This document shows, in pieces, positions 57,250 through 64,000 of a DNA stretch of 64,000 bases. Below the pieces are notes generated by a model that did not search any database, was not told the origin of the DNA, and saw only the letters and a list, made by a program, of their open reading frames with translations. Location: positions 1 to 64,000 of the forward strand of contig NZ_MBEQ01000042.1 in the NCBI RefSeq assembly GCF_001954135.1, read 5' to 3'. The translations under genes and the position numbers were made by a program. Positions within the stretch are counted from its first letter, which is position 1. Each line of letters starts with the position of its first letter. The DNA comes from Mycobacterium sp. GA-1841. GTDB taxonomy: Bacteria > Actinomycetota > Actinomycetes > Mycobacteriales > Mycobacteriaceae.

Positions 57250-59205
57250 TCAGGCTGAGTTCAGCGGCGCCCGCAGGTCGTACACCGGGGTGTCACCGAC
57301 CATTGTCTTGGTGAAGTTGTCCTTCACCCAGGTGGTGATCTGGCCGGCGCTGCCGCGGGCCTCGTGGGGTGGTCCACCCTTTCCCCGTTCGGGCCGGTCC
57401 AGGAAGTACCGCACCTGACCGTCGGCGACATACTGCTGGAACTGCGCCAACGTGGGCGAGTTGTCGCTGCCGGTGAATCCGCCGATCGCCATCAGCGACT
57501 CCCCCGTCTTGAGTTCGAGGTCGCTGACCATCATCGAGCCCACACTCGCTGCGGCCCAACGACCGTCGGCACCGGCGATGAGCGCAGCCAGGGCCGAATC
57601 GTCGGCTCGGCCGAAGCCAGGCGGCCCACCCGGCCCACCTGGGCCACCCGGTCCGCCCGGTCCACCGAAGCCCAAGTCGCGGTTCGGGCCCGAAGTGGCC
57701 ATCGGCCCACCGCCGTGCACCTTCGCCACCGTCTCGATGGTGTAGGCCGCGGTCGCGCCGAAGCCGAAGAGCACGGCGGCCAGGGCCACCACCACCGGCA
57801 GCTTGCCCGGCCGGTGGGCGGCGAGGGGCAGTGCCACGGCGGTCAGCACCGCACCGATCAGCACGATCCAGCGCAGCGCGGGCAGCCAGTCCGGGGTCCG
57901 GTCCAACAACACGAACGCCCAGACTCCGGTACCGGCCAGCATCACCGCCAGGACCAGCCGAGCAACCAAACCGTCCCGGCGCTGCCACAAATCGGACACC
58001 GATATGCCGACCAACGCTGCCACCGCGGGCGCCAGCGCCACGGTGTAGTAGGGATGGATGATTCCGTCCATGAAGCTGAACACCACCGCGGTGACCAGCA
58101 GCCAACCACCCCACATCAGCAGCCCGGCCCGCAGGCCGGCGGTCCGCGCGGTACGGCGGGTCAACCACAACGCGGCCACCAGCCCGATCAGTGCGGCGGG
58201 CAACAACCACGACACCTCGGTGCCCATGGACAGTCCGAACATCCGGCCGATACCCGGATCACCGCCGAACATCAGGTTGGCACCGCGACCAGGGCCGTGA
58301 CCGGGTCCCCCCGGGCCGGGGCCAGGGCCGCCGGGCCCCGGCCCGTTCTGTCCCAGGATGCGTTGTAAGCCGTTGTACCCGAAGGCGAGTTGCAGCAGGC
58401 TGTTGTCGGTCGATCCGGCGATGTACGGACGGGAGCCGGCCGGCCACAAGGCCACCAGCGCGATGTACCAGCCCGACGAGATGATCATCGTGGCGGCACC
58501 GATCAGCAAGGTGCCCAACCGTTTCCACACACCGACCGCCGGCGCGGCGACCAGGAACATCAAGGCCAGGCCTGGCAGGATCAGGAAGGCCTGCAACATC
58601 TTGGTCAGGAACGCGAAACCCAGTGTGCAGCCGGCCAACGCCACCCATCCGGCACTTGCCCGCACCGATACCGGACCGACGGCGCGCACCATGAAGTAGG
58701 CGGCCAGCACGAGCAGCAGTACCAGCAGTGCATCGGGATTGTTGTAGCGGAACATCGAGGCCGCCACCGGCGTCAGCGCCAGCGCCGCCCCGGCGATCAG
58801 GCCGGCCGCGGGTCCGCTGGTGCGTCGCACCGTGGCATACAGCAGGGCCACGGCGCCCACACCCATCAGCGCCTGCGGCAACAGCATGGTGAACTCGTTG
58901 AAGCCGAACAACCGGCCGGACAAGCCCATGGCCCACATCGCTGCAGGCGGTTTGTCCACGGTGATGGCGTTGCCGGCATCCAACGAGCCGAAGAGCCAGG
59001 CCTTCCAGGACTGGGTGCCGGCCTGGGCAGCGGCGGCGTAGTAGCTGTTGGCCCAGCCCGACGAGCCCAGTGCCCAGAGGTAGAGCACTGCCGTGCCGGC
59101 CAACAGGGCCCAATAGGACGGCCGGACCCAGCGCGGGGTCACGGTGTTCTGAGCGTCCGCGGCGGCGGCACCGGCGTCGGGTGCGGCGTCGACGATGGTT
59201 GTCAT
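57250..59205 (-). CDS. GT39/ArnT-like membrane glycosyltransferase
   Basis: 651 residues with about twelve hydrophobic segments. N-terminal YLWALGSSGWANSYYAAAAQ and SLDAGNAITVDKPP place the catalytic Asp in the first periplasmic loop, as in PMT/ArnT enzymes using polyprenyl-phosphate sugars. Two Gly/Pro-rich segments stand out: one near residues 288-316 (GPGPGG type) and one near 508-532 (GGPGG type), flanking extracytoplasmic loops. The C-terminal domain (about 530-651) ends in a soluble fold. Start ATG overlaps the GT2-GtrA stop by ATGA. Acceptor unknown; arabinan or mannan decoration is possible. Confidence 0.85.
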   Translation of the reverse strand: MTTIVDAAPDAGAAAADAQNTVTPRWVRPSYWALLAGTAVLYLWALGSSGWANSYYAAAAQAGTQSWKAWLFGSLDAGNAITVDKPPAAMWAMGLSGRLFGFNEFTMLLPQALMGVGAVALLYATVRRTSGPAAGLIAGAALALTPVAASMFRYNNPDALLVLLLVLAAYFMVRAVGPVSVRASAGWVALAGCTLGFAFLTKMLQAFLILPGLALMFLVAAPAVGVWKRLGTLLIGAATMIISSGWYIALVALWPAGSRPYIAGSTDNSLLQLAFGYNGLQRILGQNGPGPGGPGPGPGGPGHGPGRGANLMFGGDPGIGRMFGLSMGTEVSWLLPAALIGLVAALWLTRRTARTAGLRAGLLMWGGWLLVTAVVFSFMDGIIHPYYTVALAPAVAALVGISVSDLWQRRDGLVARLVLAVMLAGTGVWAFVLLDRTPDWLPALRWIVLIGAVLTAVALPLAAHRPGKLPVVVALAAVLFGFGATAAYTIETVAKVHGGGPMATSGPNRDLGFGGPGGPGGPGGPGGPPGFGRADDSALAALIAGADGRWAAASVGSMMVSDLELKTGESLMAIGGFTGSDNSPTLAQFQQYVADGQVRYFLDRPERGKGGPPHEARGSAGQITTWVKDNFTKTMVGDTPVYDLRAPLNSA

Positions 59206-60488
59206 ATCCCTGTCTTCCGGTTCGGTCCGGTGCCGCGCCGGGTCCGGGCCGGATGGAATACCCATCCGCGCAGCAGGACGAAGCGCACCACGGTGGCCAG
59301 GAGGTTGGCCGCCACCAATACGGCAAGTTCGACGCCTCGGTGCGGGACGGGCGCCACAAGGTGCAGGAGCCCGAGTGATCCGCTGGTGATGGCCAGCGCG
59401 ATCGCGAAGACCGTGAGCCCCTCGAGGTGATGCCGGGTGACGTTGCCCGCCCCGGCGATGCCGAAGGTGAACCGCCGGTTGGCGGCGGTGTTTCCGACCG
59501 CGGTGACCAGCAGGGCCACCAGGTTGGCCGCCTGCGCACCGAGGCCGGCCCGAAGGGCGATGAACAGCAACAGGTAGGCCAGCGTGGAGACCACCCCGAC
59601 CGCCCCGAAGCGCACCACCTGACGCAACAACGAGCCCGGGGCGGCGGACTTGCGCGACGAGCCGAGCTGGGCGGCGATGGTGTTCACCGGGATCGAGCCG
59701 TTGGCGAAGCCGCGCAGCAACCGGCCGATGCCTTTGAGATCGGCGGTGGCGGTGGCGACGATGTCCACCCGGCTGTCCGGATCATCCACCCAGTCCACCG
59801 GAACTTCGTGGATCCGCAGGCCGCTGCGCTCGGCCAGTACCAGCAGCTCGGTGTCGAAAAACCATCCGGTGTCGGCGACGTGGGGCAGCAGCCGCTGCGC
59901 GACGTCGGCGCGGATCGCCTTAAATCCGCACTGCGCGTCCGAGAAGCGCGCCGCCAGAGTCGATTTGAGGATCAGGTTGTAGCAGCGGGAGATGAACTCT
60001 CGTTTGGCCCCGCGGACCACGCGCGAGCCGCGGCCCAGCCGGGTGCCGATGGCCAGGTCGGAGTGCCCCGAGATCAAAGGTGCCACCAGCGGGGCCAGTG
60101 CGGCCAGATCGGTGGACAGGTCGACGTCCATGTAGGCCAGCACCGGCGCATCCGAGGTGGACCAGACGGCATGCAGGGCGCGGCCTCGGCCCTTCTCCTC
60201 CAACCGGACCACCCGCACGTCGTCGAGTTCGTCGGCGAGTTCGGTGGCGATCCGCGGAGTCTCGTCGGTGCTGGCATTGTCGGCGATGGTGATGCGGGCC
60301 GGGACCGCGAAGTTCTCTCGGAGGTAGCAGTGCAACCGGCGCACCGAATGTGCCAGCGCGGCCTGCTCGTTGTACACCGGGACGACGACGTCGAGCACGG
60401 GCACTCCGGCGGCCCGCGCGAGGACCGCGGCGTTCGGCCGCGAGGCGAACTGGAACCGCTGCTCGGGCTCTTGGACCAAGGTTGTCAT
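59202..60488 (-). CDS. GT2 polyprenyl-phosphate glycosyltransferase fused to a GtrA-like domain
   Basis: 428 residues. N-terminal GT-A domain (about 30-275): VVPVYNEQAALAHSVRRL, the DxD motif in YMDVDLSTDL and a QCGFKAIR acceptor region, as in dolichol/polyprenol-phosphate mannose synthases. About 285-420 contain four membrane segments of a GtrA-like flippase-type domain (VRFGAVGVVSTLAYLLLFIAL). Likely loads a sugar on decaprenyl phosphate and helps place it outside for the adjacent GT39 enzymes. The ATG at 60488 follows an in-frame extension without homology. Counterpart of bifunctional Ppgs1-like proteins in other actinobacteria by domain order. Confidence 0.86.
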   Translation of the reverse strand: MTTLVQEPEQRFQFASRPNAAVLARAAGVPVLDVVVPVYNEQAALAHSVRRLHCYLRENFAVPARITIADNASTDETPRIATELADELDDVRVVRLEEKGRGRALHAVWSTSDAPVLAYMDVDLSTDLAALAPLVAPLISGHSDLAIGTRLGRGSRVVRGAKREFISRCYNLILKSTLAARFSDAQCGFKAIRADVAQRLLPHVADTGWFFDTELLVLAERSGLRIHEVPVDWVDDPDSRVDIVATATADLKGIGRLLRGFANGSIPVNTIAAQLGSSRKSAAPGSLLRQVVRFGAVGVVSTLAYLLLFIALRAGLGAQAANLVALLVTAVGNTAANRRFTFGIAGAGNVTRHHLEGLTVFAIALAITSGSLGLLHLVAPVPHRGVELAVLVAANLLATVVRFVLLRGWVFHPARTRRGTGPNRKTGI

Positions 60489-60543
60489 GGCTTCATCGTT
60501 CTCCGCGGGCTTGTGATCTGGGTGGGGCGAAGCTATGCGCCGG

Positions 60544-62409
60544 CTATGTCTTCGGCGCACGGTGAGTCAGGTCGTAGATCGTCACGTCGTCGAGGGTGAC
60601 GGGGCTGAAGTTGGCCCGCACCCATTCGTCGATCTCGATGGACGAGCGGCTGCCACTGGGCGTGTGTCCGCCGAATCCGCCCGCCATGATGTGGGATCGG
60701 ATGAAGAAGTGGATCGCGCCCTCGTCGACGAACCGCTGGAACTCTGCCAGTGTGGGTGCCGGATCGGTGCCGTTGAAGCCGCCGACGGCCATCACCGGTG
60801 CGCGCGTGGCCAATTGATAGCCCGCGGCGTTCGACGATCCCACCACCGCCGCGGCCCATCGGTATCGGTCGGCCCCGGCCGACAGGGTCGCGGTCAGTGA
60901 CGGCCCGGGTTCGGGTGCGGCGAACATGCCGCCGAAACCGCCGCCGCGAGACGGACCCACCGACGGAATGGCCCCACTGTGCGGGCTCGCCGCGGTGGCG
61001 ATCGAATACGCGGCCGGGCCGGCCAAACATGTTACGACCGCCAGCGCTGCCGTCGCCCGCACCATCGGACGGTCCAGCCGATTCACCATGAGCAGCAGCG
61101 CTGCGACGCCCAGCCCGCCGACCGCGACGACGGCGCGCAGCCAGGTGAACACGTCATCGGCACGGGTCAGCAACACGGCCGCCAGAATCGCGGTCACCGC
61201 CACCGCACCCGACATCGCAGTGGCAGCACGGATATCGCGACGCCGACGCCACAACAGCGTGGCACCGATACCGATCACCGCGCCGACTGCCGGTGCGAGC
61301 GCCACGGTGTAGTACGGGTGCACGATGCCGTTCATGAAGCTGAACACCGCCGCGGTGACGAGAAGCCAACCGCCCCACAGGATCAGCGCGGCACGAGTGG
61401 TATCGGTGCGACGTGCGCGGCGGGTCAGGTAAAGCCCAGCCGCCAGGCAGATCACGGCCGCGGGCAGCAGCCAGCCGATGTCGGCGCCCATGGTCGACCC
61501 GAACAACCGGCCCGGCCCGACGTCGAAGTTGAGGTTGCCCAGGCCACCGGTCTCATCACCGGTCAGTCGGCCCACACCGTTGTACCCCAGGGCCAGTTCG
61601 ACGATGCTGTCCTGCTGTGAGCCACCGATGTAGGGCCGTGACGAGGACGGCCAGAGTTCCACCAACAGCAGATACCAACCACCGCTGAGCACCATGGCGG
61701 CACCGGCCGCGACGAGATCGAGCACGCGGCGCGCCAAGCGGCGATCCCCGGCGACCAGCGTCGCGGCGGCGAAGGCCGGCAGCACCAGAAACGCCTGCAA
61801 CATCTTGGCCAGGAAGCCGAAACCCACGGCGACGCCGGCGGCGACGAACCACCAACGGCCGGCGTCTTTTTCGAGACCGCGCTGCACACAGTAGGCGGCC
61901 ACCACGAGCAGCAGCACCAGCAGCGCGTCGGGATTGTCGAACCGGAAGATCAACGCCGCCACCGGCGTCAGCGCGAGCACGCTGCCGGCCAGCACACCGG
62001 CCCACGGACCGGCGGCCCGGCGCACCGCGGCGTAGAGCACCGCGACCGCACCGACCCCCATGAGCGCCTGGGGCACCAACACGCTCCAGGAACTCAGCCC
62101 GAACAGCCGCACCGAGAGGTCCACGATCCACAGCGCCGCGGGCGTCTTGTCCACGGTGATGGCATTTCCGGCGTCACTGGACCCGAACAGCATCGCGGTC
62201 CAGTTCTCGGCGCCGGCCTGCGCGGCGGCCGAGTAGAACGCATTCGCCCACCCGCTGCTCGACAAGTTCCACAGGTAGAGCACCGCGGTGCCGGCCAACA
62301 GCAGACCGAGGGCAATGCGTTGGGCGATCACAGTCGAACTGCGGGGCTTCGATGCCTCGGGTGCCGCCTCCTGCGCGTCGGTAGCGGGATCGGCGGCAAC
62401 AAGGGTCAC
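60544..62409 (-). CDS. GT39/ArnT-like membrane glycosyltransferase (second copy)
   Basis: 621 residues, paralogue of the 57250-59205 protein: same YLWNLSSSGWANAFYSAAAQ and SSDAGNAITVDKTPAALW motifs, about twelve spans, soluble tail. It lacks the long Gly/Pro-rich loops. GTG start at 62409 chosen because MTLVAADPATDAQ begins the homologous part; the upstream in-frame region belongs to the antisense of the kinase gene. Flanks the GT2-GtrA gene at the opposite side (56-nt gap), giving a GT39-GT2-GT39 cassette. Confidence 0.85.
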   Translation of the reverse strand: MTLVAADPATDAQEAAPEASKPRSSTVIAQRIALGLLLAGTAVLYLWNLSSSGWANAFYSAAAQAGAENWTAMLFGSSDAGNAITVDKTPAALWIVDLSVRLFGLSSWSVLVPQALMGVGAVAVLYAAVRRAAGPWAGVLAGSVLALTPVAALIFRFDNPDALLVLLLVVAAYCVQRGLEKDAGRWWFVAAGVAVGFGFLAKMLQAFLVLPAFAAATLVAGDRRLARRVLDLVAAGAAMVLSGGWYLLLVELWPSSSRPYIGGSQQDSIVELALGYNGVGRLTGDETGGLGNLNFDVGPGRLFGSTMGADIGWLLPAAVICLAAGLYLTRRARRTDTTRAALILWGGWLLVTAAVFSFMNGIVHPYYTVALAPAVGAVIGIGATLLWRRRRDIRAATAMSGAVAVTAILAAVLLTRADDVFTWLRAVVAVGGLGVAALLLMVNRLDRPMVRATAALAVVTCLAGPAAYSIATAASPHSGAIPSVGPSRGGGFGGMFAAPEPGPSLTATLSAGADRYRWAAAVVGSSNAAGYQLATRAPVMAVGGFNGTDPAPTLAEFQRFVDEGAIHFFIRSHIMAGGFGGHTPSGSRSSIEIDEWVRANFSPVTLDDVTIYDLTHRAPKT

Positions 62410-62431
62410 ATTCCCATGTTTGCTGCGCCGG

Positions 62432-64000
62432 CTAGGTGCCCGATTTGTCCGTCCTGTGGGTGAGCTGTGAGCCGGTGCCAGGCAATCGCACGGTGAACTC
62501 GGTCGACCCCGGAGCGCTGCGCACCGCGATGGTGCCGCCGTGTGCCTTGACCACCGCGGCCACGATCGCCAAGCCCAGCCCGGTGCTGCCCTCACGGCGG
62601 GATCGGGACGAGTCGCCGCGGGCGAACCGCTCGAACACGTCGGGCAGCAGCGAGGCCGGGATGCCAGGTCCGTCGTCGGCGACGGTGAGCAGCACCGCGT
62701 TCGCTTCGGCTTCGGGGTCGGACCTCAGCGATACGGTCACCGACGTTCCGGCGGGCGTGTGGGTCCTGGCGTTGGCCAACAGGTTGGCAAGCACCTGATG
62801 CAGCCGGGCCTCGTCGCCCTCGACCATCACCGGATCGTCGGGAAGGTCGAGCGCCCACTGGTGGTCGGGCCCGGCGATGTGGGCGTCGCTGATCGAGTCG
62901 ACCACCAGGCGCGACAGATCGACGCTGTCGCGTTCGAGCGGCCGGCCGGCGTCGAGGCGGGCCAGCAGCAGCATGTCCTCGACCAATTGGGTCATCCGTG
63001 TCGTCTCGGACTCGACCCGGTTCATCGCGTGCGCCACATCCGCGGGCAGGTCGTCGCGTTTGCGTTGGGCCAGTTCGGTGTAGCCGCGGATCGCCGCGAG
63101 CGGCGTCCGTAATTCGTGGCTGGCGTCGGCGACGAACTGCCGCACGCGTGTCTCGCTGGCGTGCCGAGCCGAAAGCGCACTGGCGATCCGGTCCAGCATC
63201 CGGTTCAGCGAGGTGCCGAGTTGGCCCACCTCGGTGTGGGCGCTGGCGGGGTCGACCGGCACGATCGGCGTCGGCAACTTCACCTCGCCGCGGTCCAGCT
63301 CGAGATCGGCCACCTCGCGGGCCGCCGCCGAGACCCGGGACAACGGCGCGAGTTGGCGTCGGATGACCAGGATGCCGCCGGTGGTGGCGGCGATCAGCGC
63401 GATCGCCGCGAGCACACAGAACATGCCGAGGACCCACAGCAGGGTGTCGTCGACGACGGCCGTCGGCAGGCCGGTGACGATGGTCGCCACATTGCTGTGC
63501 CGCGGATGCAGGCCGATCAACCGGTAACGGCCCAGCCCGTCGAGGTCCACGGTTTCGGGATCCCGAGTCGCCGGGATCGCGGCGAGCTGTTCGGCCGCCG
63601 CCGCACTGACCTCGATCCGCTCGCCTTCGGTGGTGATCACCCCGGCGTCCACCGGTCGCTGCGGTGACACCACCGCTCCGACCATGCGCGCGGCCTGCCC
63701 CGGAGCGTTGAGAAATCCCGGCCCCGGCCCCTCTTCCGGGTCGAACGGCACGCGGTGACGGTGTCCGCGTATCCCCGGAGGCGGCGGGGTTCCCGGCGGC
63801 GGGGGCGGCAGCTCGAAGATCGCCGCCGAACGCCGGCCTGCCTCGATCAGCTGATCGTCGAGCTGGTTCATCAAAAACCGTTGCAGCGCAAACTCTGTGG
63901 CCACACCGATGCTGGCGCACACGACAGCCAGCAGCAGGACCTGCGTGACCACCAGCCGAGCCCGCAGCGACCAGGTTCGCGGCGACCACCACCGGGTGGC
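62432..64000 (-). CDS. Sensor histidine kinase, partial (5' end beyond window)
   Basis: 522 residues visible, frame open to the window edge, so the start is off the right end. Order: membrane span (about 17-45 of the visible part), periplasmic domain with Pro/Gly/Arg-rich PPPPPGTPPPPG, second span (LLWVLGMFCVLAAIALIA), HAMP, His-box ASHELRTPLAAIRGY, and HATPase (N-box LANLLANARTH, G-box VADDGPGIPA, LGLAIV). Classical MprB/TrcS-like orthodox kinase; its regulator gene is presumably just outside. Begins 23 nt after the GT39 gene. Its stimulus cannot be named. Confidence 0.9.
   Translation of the reverse strand, partial: ATRWWSPRTWSLRARLVVTQVLLLAVVCASIGVATEFALQRFLMNQLDDQLIEAGRRSAAIFELPPPPPGTPPPPGIRGHRHRVPFDPEEGPGPGFLNAPGQAARMVGAVVSPQRPVDAGVITTEGERIEVSAAAAEQLAAIPATRDPETVDLDGLGRYRLIGLHPRHSNVATIVTGLPTAVVDDTLLWVLGMFCVLAAIALIAATTGGILVIRRQLAPLSRVSAAAREVADLELDRGEVKLPTPIVPVDPASAHTEVGQLGTSLNRMLDRIASALSARHASETRVRQFVADASHELRTPLAAIRGYTELAQRKRDDLPADVAHAMNRVESETTRMTQLVEDMLLLARLDAGRPLERDSVDLSRLVVDSISDAHIAGPDHQWALDLPDDPVMVEGDEARLHQVLANLLANARTHTPAGTSVTVSLRSDPEAEANAVLLTVADDGPGIPASLLPDVFERFARGDSSRSRREGSTGLGLAIVAAVVKAHGGTIAVRSAPGSTEFTVRLPGTGSQLTHRTDKSGT

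Overview
The window is chromosomal DNA of a fast-growing mycobacterium (Mycolicibacterium type). This rests on high GC, an rRNA leader identical in layout to the mycobacterial rrn leader, the fused b-delta ATP synthase subunit, a MurA carrying Asp at the usual Cys position, the argS-lysA-thrA-thrC-thrB-rho-rpmE-prfA-prmC-wecA-atp order known from M. tuberculosis, and T7SS-type small proteins. Relative to the M. tuberculosis map the block reads in the opposite direction. No species is claimed.

Layout. 1-2642: rRNA operon promoter and leader (minus strand), murA, and a cobalamin adenosyltransferase converging on a DUF2550 gene. 2661-10589: the complete atpIBEFHAGDC operon. 10859-15087: wecA, a threonylcarbamoyl-AMP synthase, prmC, prfA, rpmE. 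15212-17540: an acyl-CoA ligase and a divergent TetR regulator inserted between rpmE and rho. 17587-26428: rho with a long disordered insert, then the lysine/threonine/argS genes, most overlapping by 4 bases. 26535-26607: tRNA-Arg(CCG). 26671-30698: an AT-richer island beside that tRNA with an ASCH gene, a PIN-GNAT-PUA-like fusion, a PD-(D/E)XK nuclease-like gene and a HEPN gene. This resembles a small defence or toxin island.

30718-47328 is accessory metabolism and signalling: an acyl-CoA dehydrogenase with a GntR regulator, a strong candidate small RNA at about 33146-33280, an ssu-type sulfonate ABC transporter with a flavin monooxygenase, a secreted protein with an 11-residue repeat, an F420-type LLM enzyme, a NarL-type two-component system with a membrane partner, a nitronate monooxygenase/GNAT pair, and a three-gene T7SS module. 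That module holds an EspC-like YxxxD protein, a WxG-headed calpain-like cysteine protease and a small membrane protein. A VOC protein and a DUF222-HNH protein follow. 47338-52000 is sulfur assimilation (Rrf2 regulator with a perfect palindromic operator candidate, cysQ, cysNC, cysD). 52061-64000: an MFS pump, an APH-type kinase with a partner gene and divergent TetR, a thioesterase, a beta-carbonic anhydrase, two GT39-type membrane glycosyltransferases flanking a GT2-GtrA fusion, and a histidine kinase cut by the window end.

Two candidates stand out as possibly undescribed: the T7SS calpain-like effector module (43451-45575) and the PIN-GNAT-PUA/ASCH cassette in the tRNA-Arg island (26765-28662). 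The structured intergenic RNA candidate comes third. At least eight genes show a TANNNT hexamer 6-7 nt before the start codon, suggesting leaderless transcription. No CRISPR array, insertion sequence, integrase or rRNA gene body was seen.
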